A stretch of 64,000 bases of DNA. Origin: Zygotorulaspora mrakii. Lineage: Eukaryota; Ascomycota; Saccharomycetes; Saccharomycetales; Saccharomycetaceae. The notes beneath the pieces are model-generated. The model was not told the DNA's origin. It was given only the letters and a program-made list of their open reading frames with translations, and did not search any database. Location: positions 124,001 to 188,000 of the forward strand of contig NC_050720.1 of assembly GCF_013402915.1 (NCBI RefSeq), given 5' to 3'. Below, piece after piece: positions 53,301 through 63,118 of this stretch; positions within the stretch are counted from its first letter, which is position 1, and the number at the start of each line of letters is the position of its first letter. Position numbers and translations under genes: made by a program.

Positions 53301-54791
53301 GATGAGATTTTGCTTGATCAGTTAAAACGATTATCTACAGCAAGAAAGAGGACGCATTTTGAAGAGAGTAGTATCTTGAGTTTCGAACCCTCTCTCAAGG
53401 CGCGAAAGATAGATAATGATGGTATATTGGGGTCAACTTCCAACCACGACCCGATGCCAATGGCTAATATCAGACCTTCACCTGAAGTTGTTCATGAAAA
53501 TAGTACAACAGCATTGCTGCGAGCCTATCGCAATTCAGTGACACCTCGCGAAGGTCCCCCTGGCGTTAAATTTTCAATTGATGCTAAAAGGAGCAGCAAT
53601 GATGATATTCAGCGCAGCGAGTACTGCTCCGTTTGTAGGCAAAAATTTGAAAAATTCCAGTACAAAGACCTATGCTGTCATAATTGTGGAATGCGTGTCC
53701 ATTACTGTTGCTATGGTGCGAACAGAGACAAGGAAAATTTCCATGAGGTCGGTTCTAAAAATTCTACATGGATTTGCGATCCTTGTTCTAACGATTTGAA
53801 TCCAAGTGCCTCCACAAATTATAAGTGTGTCTTATGCTATTCAAAAAATCGAGAATTTGAGTTTTCGAAGAATCCAAACGATGGTGCGTTACGTGAGGCC
53901 CTCAAATGTACAAATTCAGGATCTTGGGCTCATGCGGCTTGTGCTATATTCAATAAAGATATTAAATTTGGCTCGGCAAGTTCGTTACAACCCATTATGA
54001 ACACAAAACTAGCTCTTATGAAAAACTCAAACAATTCCTGTGGCTTGTGTGGTATAGAAGGCGGTGGTCTAGTAAAATGCGATTTATGTGAAAGACTATT
54101 TCATGTTACCTGCTCTCAAAAAAATCCGGGCTTCTCTTTGGTATTCAAAATGGCAGATATACACCGTTCTGATAATGAAGCCACTGTTTCCGGCAATTCT
54201 CACTACTTTACTCCTGTTTTATTATGCAATGATCATCAAATGAATCCTGCGGACGTGAACAGTGTATATGCATCACTGGATACAAGAATTAGTAATAAAT
54301 CATCTTCTTTGATGAACATTTTTATGAGCAGTCGTAATTATGAAAGCAAATACAATATGGTCTATGAGCGATACTTGGAGCAAAGAGAATGCGAGGAAAA
54401 AGACACGACGAAGGTGAAGACAGACGGGATTTCTGAGAACGTTAACGAGATAGAATGCACTGATACTAGTATTGATGGAAATCCTCCTCTTGATGACGAA
54501 AAAGTAAAAGAAGCAGTGAGCTTCTTGCAAGATTTGTGCACAAGAAAAAAGAATGAAAGTAGAAAATCTGAACAAACTGATGAGAATTTCTGTGACTTTA
54601 TCCAAACATATACTTCCAAATCTGACTCTTATGGTAATAGAGGAGAGGAACTGTCGGAGGCTGAAGTAAAAATGTTAATGGACGGCATAAACCCAGATGA
54701 TTTCGATATCCAGTGCTCAAAGGATGGAAAGGAAAGTAAGAGGAAAAAGCAAAAGAATAAAATAAAAGAGCTAGTAAATAGTAGTAAATAG
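50382..54791 (+). CDS. SNT2: SNT2, chromatin factor of the Snt2C (Snt2-Ecm5-Rpd3) complex
   Basis: A large multi-domain chromatin protein (1,469 residues from this start) that acts as an E3 for excess histones and in the oxidative-stress response with Ecm5 and Rpd3. A BAH domain starts at about 130. PHD finger 1 is at about 325-372 (CSVCREWC...CDECYSCVHLHC). An ELM2/SANT-type region lies near 560-615 with YYYYWKKT. A GATA-like CVFCDIDYSPLWYK zinc segment follows. PHD 2 starts at about 1082 and an extended PHD follows to about 1300. The upstream frame opens at a TTG; ATGs at 50328, 50382 and 50406 are possible starts, and I chose 50382. S. cerevisiae Snt2 (YGL131C) is 1,403. Confidence 0.93.
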   Translation: MAHNDSKSMPKQRAGTRSVNYSEKEADADLIRRIDQFEKVDTKSKPPNRVGRPRSNKSTADKNGNTGTSSGVTKNKHQSFLNDKAVGWNFIPVLPPNLRKTSRFSNILDLKDALVNVSQNTLKNSDRLLLKAGDTIYMVSEPPGEPYYIGRVVQFVPKVEFSQLIDKLKAVTSELSAKYFHVKMNWFYRSRDIQDKTSNFDTRLVYASLHEDICPIISYRGKCTVLHVDEFENENSNTAEFITRPNVFYFDQLFDRYSLAYYNVVSSEKLLTLHKSSPFLYLLSKRFRYMFIEDKYPLNKILRKYVIKDNTSENEANDESWDDRCSVCREWCRSSQRLKCDECYSCVHLHCMDPPLEKKPNKGIIWLCFNCLKRHEGTSEALRELNDEQTKQTESIGAFKDKLDCISRNVIEEGDSKVDERHWFQYMGQNMICHLEDLLQRNFYIPYPFKNSRIGIKYQWAGNAKFEKWEPVPYSTDRTDERGSDQTSDLLWVMEDGKINDGSLEAYIQKCKDKFPAELKIMAESCNFLDMITKALMDQNYSLDRAFSECKKLLSRESLREPTFSTLEVEKFENAVAQYGSELHLVCKDVDSQPMSSIVRYYYYWKKTENGQRIWGGFKGRPKNKAKLNAADKEVEKLTNKGKSPRERKPTKLALENKNTVVKEELKFLDESCFETENLSLVRTCFKCVFCDIDYSPLWYKITGGCDDEHVKNKMHTGFNDKFENKTGAHKEVNNVRKKTSGESNDSSNKQPRLDALCIRCARLWRRYGIKWQPPVDILKRLSGNSMYVLNSNIDQALEERNANVLTSKPEQARNKLLEWEQVTDSEFILRQRPDFIQNPDHFAKLKTNTLSSRSALYRLAKKPIDKNQFNIEHSRRELENLLATVMRKQAKTIDHRPKSAPVVKKEKQETATKSKSTPQGDLPKKSPTPPILTAVNYGIDLNSGGDIQIEIPSLNGKLGTVTIKNNFEKVIIDEILLDQLKRLSTARKRTHFEESSILSFEPSLKARKIDNDGILGSTSNHDPMPMANIRPSPEVVHENSTTALLRAYRNSVTPREGPPGVKFSIDAKRSSNDDIQRSEYCSVCRQKFEKFQYKDLCCHNCGMRVHYCCYGANRDKENFHEVGSKNSTWICDPCSNDLNPSASTNYKCVLCYSKNREFEFSKNPNDGALREALKCTNSGSWAHAACAIFNKDIKFGSASSLQPIMNTKLALMKNSNNSCGLCGIEGGGLVKCDLCERLFHVTCSQKNPGFSLVFKMADIHRSDNEATVSGNSHYFTPVLLCNDHQMNPADVNSVYASLDTRISNKSSSLMNIFMSSRNYESKYNMVYERYLEQRECEEKDTTKVKTDGISENVNEIECTDTSIDGNPPLDDEKVKEAVSFLQDLCTRKKNESRKSEQTDENFCDFIQTYTSKSDSYGNRGEELSEAEVKMLMDGINPDDFDIQCSKDGKESKRKKQKNKIKELVNSSK

Positions 54792-54842
54792 TCAATCATA
54801 CTATTTTATTATACAATGCAGGAAAGATCGGCCTTACGGGAA

Positions 54843-55556
54843 TTATTGTACTCTGCCCGATAACAACTTTTCTATCTTCGCAATTTCTGCCAACGAGGTA
54901 GCATTTTTCAACTGTTGATTGAGTACCTTGCGCTTCTCTTCTGACATTTTACCCACAACCAAATTCATGATTTCCATCGATTTATCCCTAGGTTCGTTCC
55001 TGAAATTATCTGAAGATATGCTCATACTAGGGGCACCGATGGGTGACTCAACTTTTGACTTTTCTCTGTCCTTGGGCGTAACACGAGTGAAATCCAAAAC
55101 TTCAAGTTGAGGAAGCAAACGCACAACGTACTCTCTATAGCCTTGTAAATGACACACTTGATTTCCTCGCAGCACTACGTTCTTGAGGGTTTTTGGAGAA
55201 GCTTGAAGCCCATTAAGTTGCTCGAAGTGTGCAATGTTATTACTTGCAAGTACTAAATTCACAAGCCTCGATGGCAGGGCTTTTCCATCCACATGAGATA
55301 TTTGATTTCGTCCAAGCAGAATAGTGTGAATATCGGTTCGCAGCTGCAAGTCTGGAATCAATATTAGTTCGTTATTAGTAAAATCCAGCACACGCGTCGG
55401 CTTTGCAATGTGTTTTAAACTTGAGCTCATAGCTTCTGAGTCGCTTTCTAGTCGCAAATTCCTCAAAATAGTGCATTTATCTAAATTGTATTTGCCATTG
55501 AAGTGATCTACATAGTACTCTGGTGCGTCAATAACTACACTAGGAGTGATCTTCAT
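54843..55556 (-). CDS. LEA1: U2 snRNP protein A' (LEA1)
   Basis: A 237-residue leucine-rich-repeat protein of the U2 snRNP, partner of Msl1 (U2B'') on U2 snRNA stem-loop IV; needed for pre-spliceosome formation. LRRs cover about 40-165 (VLDFTNNELILIPDL, LGRNQISHVDG, VLASNNIAHF, VLRGNQVCHL), followed by the LRR cap and a C-terminal helical tail. S. cerevisiae Lea1 (YPL213W) is 238 residues. It converges with SNT2 with only a 51-bp gap. Confidence 0.95.
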   Translation of the reverse strand: MKITPSVVIDAPEYYVDHFNGKYNLDKCTILRNLRLESDSEAMSSSLKHIAKPTRVLDFTNNELILIPDLQLRTDIHTILLGRNQISHVDGKALPSRLVNLVLASNNIAHFEQLNGLQASPKTLKNVVLRGNQVCHLQGYREYVVRLLPQLEVLDFTRVTPKDREKSKVESPIGAPSMSISSDNFRNEPRDKSMEIMNLVVGKMSEEKRKVLNQQLKNATSLAEIAKIEKLLSGRVQ

Positions 55557-55879
55557 CGCTTTGTGGCCTTCTGAAAGCTCTTGAACTTGATGTTATATTT
55601 CTGCCATTATTCTCATAGTTTCTTTAGTTTTCAATTTTGATAATACAGGGCATCTGTATTAGGGCAACAAGAAACCTTATGAAAATAGGAGCGCTCATTT
55701 TACATGCAAAATTAAAACCAAGGACCGTTTCTTGCATAAAGCTAGGTGAATTGATCGCTATGAACATGATAAACTATATATATAGCTGTCAAACGATACA
55801 AGCGATTTCTAGTTGTGCTTACAAGTACAAGTTAAAAAATTTGTAAAGATATTATCAATAGGACTATTTAAAAATCGGG
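55557..55879. promoter_or_regulatory. Divergent LEA1 / THI6 intergenic region
   Basis: A 323-bp gap. A TATA-like run (TA)5 is at 55775-55784, about 100 bp before THI6, consistent with a regulated thiamine gene. Nothing else was identified. Confidence 0.5.
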
Positions 55880-57496
55880 ATGTTTGATAAGAAAAGTGTT
55901 GATTACAGTCTGTATCTAGTTACTGATTCTGGTATGCTACCCACGGGTACTTCACTATATTCGCAGGTCAAGGCTGGCCTAGAGAATGGTGTAACATTGG
56001 TGCAATTGCGTGAGAAAGAAACGGATACAAAAACATTCGTTGAGGAAGCACTGAAGATACACGAATTGTGCCAACAATTCAATGTGCCCCTGATAATTAA
56101 CGACCGTATTGATGTAGCATTAGCAATTAACGCTGAGGGTGTTCACGTTGGTCAAGACGACATGCCTATTCCCCTGGTTAGGAAACTATTAGGCCCTAAC
56201 AAGATACTCGGATGGAGTGTTGGAAAGACAAGTGAGGTGGAAAGATTAGCGCAGTGGGGACCAGAGATGATCGACTATATTGGAATTGGCATGGTTTTCG
56301 CTACAAGTACAAAGAAAAATCCAAAGAAATCTCCGATGGGACCACAAGGGGTGATTGGAATATTGAATGCCTTAGAGACAAGCAAGGCAACTTGGTGTAG
56401 AACTGTTGCGATTGGTGGACTGCATCCTGTAAACATTGAAAGAGTGCTGTACCAATGTGTTTCGACCAGCGGTAAAAGATCCCTCGATGGTATCAGTGTC
56501 GTCAGCGACATCATGGCAGCTGCGGATGCCGCAGCAGCCACCGTTAATTTGCATACTTTACTTCGCAAGAAAACTTTCCAATTTGTTGATCTGTATCTTG
56601 GCAATGGTGAATTGAAACCTGAGGGGCTCAAAAATGTCATCGAACAAGTGAAGCAAAACCGCCCACTTGTGCAACACATTACTAATAAAGTGCATCAAAA
56701 CTTTGGTGCAAACGTTACTTTAGCACTGGGATCTTCTCCAATCATGTCTGAAATAAAATCTGAAGTGCATGATCTCGCACGTATACCACATGCCACTTTG
56801 CTGTTGAATACTGGCTCGGTAGCTCCATTAGATATGGTTCAAGAAGCCATTTTGGCCTACAATCAGGTTGGAAGGCCAATTGTTTTTGATCCCGTGGGCT
56901 ATAGTGCTACTGAAACAAGACATGTCTTAAATGATACCCTACTTTCTTCTGGACAATTTACCTGTATTAAGGGTAATTCGAGTGAAATTCTTTCCTTGGC
57001 GAAGCTTTCCGTGGAAAAGATGAAAGGTGTGGATGCTCACACCGGAACAATCGACAAAAAGTTACTGGAGCGCGCTACTCGTCTTGTAGCTTATCAGTAT
57101 AAAACTGTTGTCGTGTGTACTGGCGAGTACGATTTTATTGCGGATGGAACAGTATCCGGTCAATATGCACTATCCGTCGGTTCAAGAGGCAAAACAGTGG
57201 AGACAATCCCTTGTTTAGTGATTGAGAATGGTCCAATTGAAATCATGGGGCATATAACTGCAAGTGGATGCTCCCTTGGATCCACGATTGCATGCTTCAT
57301 TGGTGGCTTAAACACCAATGGAAATCTGTTCGAGGCGGTTGTAGCTGCTGTTTTGCTCTACAAATCTGCCGGCAAATTAGCTGCTGAGCGTTGCCAAGGA
57401 AGTGGTAGCTTTTACTTTCAATTAGTCGATGCCTTATATCAATTATTTCGCGATAATAAACCAGAAACTTGGACTGCTAATTTCCAACGTCTGTAG
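55880..57496 (+). CDS. THI6: Bifunctional thiamine biosynthesis enzyme THI6
   Basis: Fused enzyme of thiamine synthesis. The N-terminal half (about 1-225) is thiamine-phosphate synthase, a TIM barrel joining the pyrimidine and thiazole units (VTLVQLREKETDTKTF, HVGQDDMP). The C-terminal half (about 235-538) is hydroxyethylthiazole kinase of the ribokinase-like fold (VQHITNKVHQNFGANVTLAL; ITASGCSLGS with the catalytic Cys). The 538-residue length matches S. cerevisiae Thi6 (YPL214C, 540). Expression is expected to respond to thiamine in this family. Confidence 0.97.
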   Translation: MFDKKSVDYSLYLVTDSGMLPTGTSLYSQVKAGLENGVTLVQLREKETDTKTFVEEALKIHELCQQFNVPLIINDRIDVALAINAEGVHVGQDDMPIPLVRKLLGPNKILGWSVGKTSEVERLAQWGPEMIDYIGIGMVFATSTKKNPKKSPMGPQGVIGILNALETSKATWCRTVAIGGLHPVNIERVLYQCVSTSGKRSLDGISVVSDIMAAADAAAATVNLHTLLRKKTFQFVDLYLGNGELKPEGLKNVIEQVKQNRPLVQHITNKVHQNFGANVTLALGSSPIMSEIKSEVHDLARIPHATLLLNTGSVAPLDMVQEAILAYNQVGRPIVFDPVGYSATETRHVLNDTLLSSGQFTCIKGNSSEILSLAKLSVEKMKGVDAHTGTIDKKLLERATRLVAYQYKTVVVCTGEYDFIADGTVSGQYALSVGSRGKTVETIPCLVIENGPIEIMGHITASGCSLGSTIACFIGGLNTNGNLFEAVVAAVLLYKSAGKLAAERCQGSGSFYFQLVDALYQLFRDNKPETWTANFQRL

Positions 57497-57626
57497 AAAT
57501 TCTATTTACAGAAAATAAATATATACATTATATTGAATGATGATTTGAATGGATATGAATTCTTGCCTATTAGTTATCAAATGGTGTGTGATAGCTTGCC
57601 CCTATCGACTCCTTGCTTATAAGTTT

Positions 57627-58628
57627 CTAGTTGGTGTATGAAAGCTTACTCCTGTCGCTCGGTAATAAATCTTTATTCTTATCCATAGCTTCGTATTTTT
57701 CAATGACTTTTTTCTTAAGCTCTTTCTCCTGTTCTTTGGTTAGTACACTAACAGATTCATTAGCTGGAACGAATTTAAAATTGCCCAACGCAAATTCCCT
57801 GTCGGAAAGCATACTCAATACATAAAGCTGCGAGCGAATATATCTCACAACAGCTTCCAGATGCACAAAATCTATGTTCTTTCTACCACCAAACAAATTT
57901 CTCCATACAGCGGTCGCCAATGTAGCATCGTCCGTGTAAAAACCTTCGTCATAGGCGAAAATTGCACCGCGAAGTTGGCTGTTGAAATCTTTTAGATACT
58001 GGTCAGCGATTCTCCCAGAGTTAACGTTCATCTCTTCGAACAACCGCATTTCAATGTCTGAAAAAGTTCTATCGACCAACTTCTGTTGATAGTTCCTGCC
58101 ATATTTGAAAGGCATAGCACGCATACGAACAAACAACATCCACTCATGTAAGATAGTCACTTGGAACCACTGGGAAAATGTGCGGGGAAGTTTCAGATCC
58201 TCGTAAAAAAACTTTGCAGTATCGGAGAGTTCTTTATTTTCATATTGTAAAGCCTGCTCCTTACACATGTTGTAGTAGTAGGAGCCAGCAACTGATCCTG
58301 CCCTAACCTTGTCCATATCTAAGTTGAAAGTGCGAATTACAAGCTCACCCAGTGCTTCCTTCCATTTAGGTAACTCGTATGTCGTGGATTCGTATTTTGA
58401 CTCTGACACTTTTTTCTTCGCAGGTTTCACGGGTGCATAGTGCGAAACATCTAGAGGTCTTGATTGTAAATGAGAGTCTTTGGCGATGTTTTCTGGAGAA
58501 GCAGCTAAATCACCTCTTGTCAACTGATTATAGAAAACATTGCTTTGAGACAGGTATGCCCGCGAACAGATTGGCAGAATTCGAAGAGTAGGGAAAGTTC
58601 CGCCCTGAAGTGCACCACGAGGAAACAT
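57627..58628 (-). CDS. CBP3: Cytochrome bc1 assembly / cytochrome b translation factor CBP3
   Basis: Mitochondrial chaperone that, with Cbp6, binds the ribosome tunnel exit, promotes COB mRNA translation and receives new cytochrome b. The 333-residue protein has an N-terminal presequence and the ubiquinol-cytochrome c chaperone domain over about 120-300 (LPRTFSQWFQVTILHEWML). The frame is open to a TTG at 58637; the first ATG is 58628. S. cerevisiae Cbp3 (YPL215W) is 335 residues. It converges with THI6, as in YPL214-215. Confidence 0.95.
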   Translation of the reverse strand: MFPRGALQGGTFPTLRILPICSRAYLSQSNVFYNQLTRGDLAASPENIAKDSHLQSRPLDVSHYAPVKPAKKKVSESKYESTTYELPKWKEALGELVIRTFNLDMDKVRAGSVAGSYYYNMCKEQALQYENKELSDTAKFFYEDLKLPRTFSQWFQVTILHEWMLFVRMRAMPFKYGRNYQQKLVDRTFSDIEMRLFEEMNVNSGRIADQYLKDFNSQLRGAIFAYDEGFYTDDATLATAVWRNLFGGRKNIDFVHLEAVVRYIRSQLYVLSMLSDREFALGNFKFVPANESVSVLTKEQEKELKKKVIEKYEAMDKNKDLLPSDRSKLSYTN

Positions 58629-58861
58629 TAAAAACAAAAACGAAGCTAAGAAGAAGGTCTTTAGGAAACTGATCGCTCGTTAGAAGGTGCATGTTTATGT
58701 GCTATTATATTCTTGGTTAGGTTAAAAAAAATGTACTTGTATATGCTAGCTGAGACGTATAATGTGATTATCGATTGGTATGAGCTGAGATTAAGTCCAG
58801 AACTTAATACTGGTAGTTACTGTTCATCAGTTGGCAGCAGCAGTGGTTCATCTCTTAAGTG

Positions 58862-58881
58862 ATTTAATATTCATATTAAAT
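58862..58881. repeat. Near-palindrome: 9-bp arms around 2 bp
   Basis: ATTTAATAT at 58862-58870 and ATATTAAAT at 58873-58881 are exact reverse complements with TC between. It may be an AT-rich factor site or part of a replication origin; nothing in the sequence proves either. Confidence 0.55.
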
Positions 58882-59175
58882 TGGTGATGTGTGAGTGAGA
58901 AATGAGGCAGAAAAGACCATGAGGTGTTTTGAGTGCAGCCCTGTGCTGGGTCATCAGTTCTTTAGGCAGCCAATGGCTCGGCCTTCAGTACAATCAGCTT
59001 CTTTAAAAAATAATCTTCAGTTTGAGAGTGAGTTATCTTCGTAGTTGTCGATAATAATTTGGTTGGACATTGATGACGATATTGTGATGTTCAGTCATAG
59101 AGATATATGAGTCCGTGGTTCCCTATATTATAAGGTGAAATAAAACTAACTGAATTTAGATTAATATCTAGAAAA

Positions 59176-59200
59176 GATGTCAGTATTTATAACTGACATC
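59176..59200. repeat. Perfect 9-bp hairpin with 7-nt loop
   Basis: GATGTCAGT (59176-59184) and ACTGACATC (59192-59200) flank ATTTATA. Such a stem is unusual for a yeast spacer. It could be a small RNA stem or a binding site. Confidence 0.6.
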
Positions 59201-59665
59201 CTGTACCTATTGAACCATAAGAAAGGATGAAAAGTCAAAAATTTGCACCGTCATCACAACATTTCCAATCCCAGAGAATCTATGGTACAATTGTTATTTC
59301 TTATTCCATGCCGTACTTTTCTCCGTAGTCAGATACCTGAATCTTAAACTTCTTACGATAGAATATCAGCAGACAACTCTCTCAAGTCAATTGATATTCC
59401 GTTAGGAGTTCGTCTGACTTCATTTCTTTTGTCATATTGTTGCAATTGTCCTGTTTCTGGTTCTTCTAAGTTGTCTCTTTATTATGTCTTATTTCTGTCA
59501 CAATATCGATATAAATTTTAGCAATCTTCTAGTTCTGTAGATGCTGGTGGAAACATCGTTGTTTGGACAGAAGAATTTGCCTTTCACATACCGAAAGTTC
59601 TTTGGACGGCTGTATAATAAGTGGCCCAGCTGAGTAATAGCGTTTCTCTTCATTGCGCACTTTCA

Positions 59666-62600
59666 TCAGACGGTCGCTGCCTCTTTTGTTCTCGAAGTAA
59701 GGTTCATGATCTCTTGCAATTTGTCGTGTACGGTATCTGGGCTGTTATTTTTTTTGTTACCTGAAGCATTTTTGCGCAACGGAGTTCCCCATTTTCTAAT
59801 AGCCAGGTCGTTCTTCCATTCTATCACGTCCTCCATTGCTTTGAAGTGCCTGCGATTCAGAAGGTCGGTAAGGATCTCCGACTGCTTTTCCAACTTTCTT
59901 GTAATGATATTTCGTATACGTTTCTTCTCAGTGCGTGCCTGTACTCTTTCACCAGGTCCCATTGAGCTCTCCACGGCTTGTTTGATGTCTAATAGACGAT
60001 CCCTGCGTGATTCAAGTTTTTCAATCCTATCCAGAATTTTTCTTGTTTTTGAACAATCATCCAGTCTCATTATCTCTTCGGCAATCTTTTCCAATTCATT
60101 TTCGTGTTTTACAAAGTCATTGTTTCCAGATGTGTTTGAGTCATTTGTCATAGTGGAAGAAGAAATTAGCTCCGCTTTGCTGAACCCAATTTCCTCTGCG
60201 GTCAGTTCATTCTCCTGAAATTCTTTTACAAGTTTCTCCTCCGCATCGTCTGAACTGAACGACAGAAGACGCCTTTCACGGATTGTAAAAGAGCTCTCCA
60301 GATACTCTTCAATACCTTTGAATTGTCTTAGCAAATCATGTTCTCTTCGGCCCCACGTGTCTAACCAATCCATTATCATCCTCAGATCTTCAATTCTTTC
60401 CAAACAATACCATGTTTTATCCGTGAGCATTAAAGATTGCGGTGTTTCGTCGATGATTTTCTTTTGAATTGGCGTCAATTCGAACAGGGGATTTGCAATC
60501 TGTTCCTTGTTTACAATTTCATATTCATCAGACCCACTTATTAGCTTGTATGAACCATCACAAGCTCTATAGATGTGGAAAACCTCTTTTGTTGCAAATG
60601 CACTTCCTTCACGTTCTGCCAACTCAACCCATTTTCTCAATTCAGCGTAGGATATGTTTAAGAGAAACCTGACTGTTGATTCGTTAGGGCCCTGTATCCA
60701 TATTCTTCCAGAATGATACTGCGATTGTTGTTGCCGACGCCAATTGTCGTTTGCTTCCTCCTGAATATCTGGAACGACAGCGCCGCTCAAATCTAGCCAA
60801 TGATACTTATTGCCATATCGGTCGATACCTAACGGCTTTAGTCTTTGAAAGTCATTTTCCATTAACTTTTTTCCTAAAAGGGATCTATCGTATTGTAGAT
60901 TATCTACTTTCACTTTTTGAGCCTCCAATTGCTCTTCCAGTTGGCTGTATGCAGATTCATCTACAGTTTCCGCTTCTGCAAGGTTGTTCAAGGTTGCTTG
61001 TAGATTATTCAGAGTTGAAAGTTCAGATTTTAAATCCTTGGCTATCTTAAACTTCTCACTCCTAATTTGCCCGCAAAGATCCATCGAAAAGTCAACAGCT
61101 GATTTAATATCTGGAGAAAAGTTAGACACAAGATCAACCAAGATCCATAAACAGGTAACTTTTTCTTCAAACGACAATTTGCAAAAATTTCTCCAAAGCT
61201 GTTTAGAGAGCTGAGAAGATGATATATTCTCTGGAATCAGCTTTTTTGTGATGTTATCCATTGCATTTGTATATGTCGGTATGTGATTGCAGCTATCAAA
61301 AATTCCCATGAGTATAATAAGCCAGAACCCATTATTGAATTGTCTTTTCGTCAGTCTCTCTGCCCAGTTAACATTTCGGTAATTCAGGCAGTTATCCAAT
61401 GCAGAGCTCAATTCGTCATCCTCTTTCTCTTTCTCTTGCTCTTCCTCTTCGTCTTCCTCTATTTCATTTTCGTCTTTCCTTGCATACTCTGAGTCTTCTG
61501 TATCAATATCGACCGTCCTAGAGGTCTCTTTGTCCTTATGCGGTACTTCTTGGTTATCTGGACCACTCAACCATTCTCCAGTAACTAATACTTGCCAGTC
61601 CCCTTCTTCATTTATGAAAAGCCTTAGCACGGCTACAAATGCTTCTATCAATAACCCACATCCGTTGTGATTAATATTGTCTATCACCTCCTCTGATGCA
61701 GGTTCGTCTTTCAGAACTCTGTAAATAATGTCTTCGGAGTTTTTTGACTCTATTAGTTGACGAAAATGAGCATTTCGCCTCCAGTTACTGCACGGTATGT
61801 CATCATTAGCATTTTCTTTAGTGGTACTTGCACAGTTTACATAAACCACCTCCCCCTTCAACTCGTGTGCATCTGTGCATTTAATTGAAGTAATGAATTG
61901 ATCGAGATTGAAGTTTGAAAGATATAATTTGGGACCGAAGGTGGTAAGAAATTGGAAAACCTGTAACAATTTCTCAACATTTTTGAAAGACTTAATTGAA
62001 GTCTCATTCACAGGAACAGACTCTAAAAATTCATTGTAGCAATACAATTTATCGAATATACTTGCGGGCCCCTGGAAAGGCAATACCAAATCTTCGACGA
62101 TGCTAGTTATTGCTGGTGCTGCGGAATTCTCATAAGTTACAGATTCTTCCCTTGGCTCGTCATTTTTCCTTCGTTTGGATGATTCTTCCTCGACTTCATC
62201 TCTATTAGTTTCTCCCAACTCCTCCACGTTTTTACTTCCGTTTTGTAATGTATCCTCGATGTCTTCTTCCGATCTATCTCGCTTATTTTTCGTACTCTCA
62301 GATACATCATCTTCTTTATACTTTATCATTTCTAGCGGCCACTCCATTGTCAAACCATACATCGGTAAGTACTCTTCTTTAACAGCCCACGGAGCCCCCA
62401 TTTTAGAAGACGCCCTTTTCAGTGTTATCTTGCAAAAGCACTTTATCAAATGCTTGGTAAATGTTGAGCGATCTCGATAAAGTTGCGATTGATCTGCAAT
62501 CAGCGATTTATTACCATGATTTTCTTCAATGAGCATATACTTTGAGTAAGCTGGCATGATAATCTCTCCCGTTTGCGCATCCATACTCGCGTTGAATTGT

Positions 62601-63118
62601 GCCTTCTCTTTAATTATGTATGGTTTCTGATATTGAGGTTGCGTCGATTCATCCCGACTGGAGCCTTTGAAAGGTGTATCCTCTCGTTGTGGACTAGCCT
62701 GACTTGGTGATCCATCCAACAGGTCCTTATTATTCTTCCTCAAGTAAACGGTCTCACCGGGGAAAAAGTCATTTTTGAATCTCGCATATACGTTTTCCAC
62801 TAGGGCATCCAGCCTTTTGATGCCATTGAAATGCAAGAAGCGAGCTACCGGCTCTCGCAATTTGAGGGGAAATCTCTCCTCGACGTAACGAAACTGAGTT
62901 TCTTCACTATCAAGAGCTTCGAAAAAAGTTAAACAGGAAGTTCCCGTTATCTCGCATGTGAAATGGTGACGAGCGTAAAAATCAAACCTCGTCAAATATT
63001 CTTCGTAAGTCTCGAACCACTCACCGGTCTCATCAATATGCCATACTTCAATGTTTATATCTACCGGCAGTGGTTTGGGATCCGGGAGAGTTATCGCTTT
63101 CCTCTTGTATAGCACCAT
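59666..63118 (-). CDS. ITC1: ISW2 chromatin remodelling subunit ITC1 (ancestor of ITC1/YPL216W)
   Basis: Large regulatory subunit of the Isw2 ATP-dependent nucleosome-sliding complex, which represses early meiotic and mating genes with Ume6. The 1,150-residue protein has the N-terminal WAC domain at about 22-130 (VWHIDETGEWFETYEEYL). A DDT-like region is near 385-440. WHIM motifs are at about 600-790, including RLKPLGIDRYGNKYHWLD. A C-terminal coiled-coil, charged part ends it. Acidic Glu/Asp stretches occur near 300 and 570. The gene matches both YGL133W (ITC1, 1,264) and YPL216W (1,102), so it is the pre-duplication gene. Confidence 0.93.
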   Translation of the reverse strand: MVLYKRKAITLPDPKPLPVDINIEVWHIDETGEWFETYEEYLTRFDFYARHHFTCEITGTSCLTFFEALDSEETQFRYVEERFPLKLREPVARFLHFNGIKRLDALVENVYARFKNDFFPGETVYLRKNNKDLLDGSPSQASPQREDTPFKGSSRDESTQPQYQKPYIIKEKAQFNASMDAQTGEIIMPAYSKYMLIEENHGNKSLIADQSQLYRDRSTFTKHLIKCFCKITLKRASSKMGAPWAVKEEYLPMYGLTMEWPLEMIKYKEDDVSESTKNKRDRSEEDIEDTLQNGSKNVEELGETNRDEVEEESSKRRKNDEPREESVTYENSAAPAITSIVEDLVLPFQGPASIFDKLYCYNEFLESVPVNETSIKSFKNVEKLLQVFQFLTTFGPKLYLSNFNLDQFITSIKCTDAHELKGEVVYVNCASTTKENANDDIPCSNWRRNAHFRQLIESKNSEDIIYRVLKDEPASEEVIDNINHNGCGLLIEAFVAVLRLFINEEGDWQVLVTGEWLSGPDNQEVPHKDKETSRTVDIDTEDSEYARKDENEIEEDEEEEQEKEKEDDELSSALDNCLNYRNVNWAERLTKRQFNNGFWLIILMGIFDSCNHIPTYTNAMDNITKKLIPENISSSQLSKQLWRNFCKLSFEEKVTCLWILVDLVSNFSPDIKSAVDFSMDLCGQIRSEKFKIAKDLKSELSTLNNLQATLNNLAEAETVDESAYSQLEEQLEAQKVKVDNLQYDRSLLGKKLMENDFQRLKPLGIDRYGNKYHWLDLSGAVVPDIQEEANDNWRRQQQSQYHSGRIWIQGPNESTVRFLLNISYAELRKWVELAEREGSAFATKEVFHIYRACDGSYKLISGSDEYEIVNKEQIANPLFELTPIQKKIIDETPQSLMLTDKTWYCLERIEDLRMIMDWLDTWGRREHDLLRQFKGIEEYLESSFTIRERRLLSFSSDDAEEKLVKEFQENELTAEEIGFSKAELISSSTMTNDSNTSGNNDFVKHENELEKIAEEIMRLDDCSKTRKILDRIEKLESRRDRLLDIKQAVESSMGPGERVQARTEKKRIRNIITRKLEKQSEILTDLLNRRHFKAMEDVIEWKNDLAIRKWGTPLRKNASGNKKNNSPDTVHDKLQEIMNLTSRTKEAATV

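Larger units (their letters stand above)
58629..59665. promoter_or_regulatory. CBP3-ITC1 intergenic region
   Basis: A 1,037-bp gap between two minus-strand genes, with no recognised gene. It holds two perfect 9-bp inverted repeats (58862-58881 and 59176-59200), listed separately. It is longer than a CBP3 promoter needs and deserves an RNA check. Confidence 0.45.
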
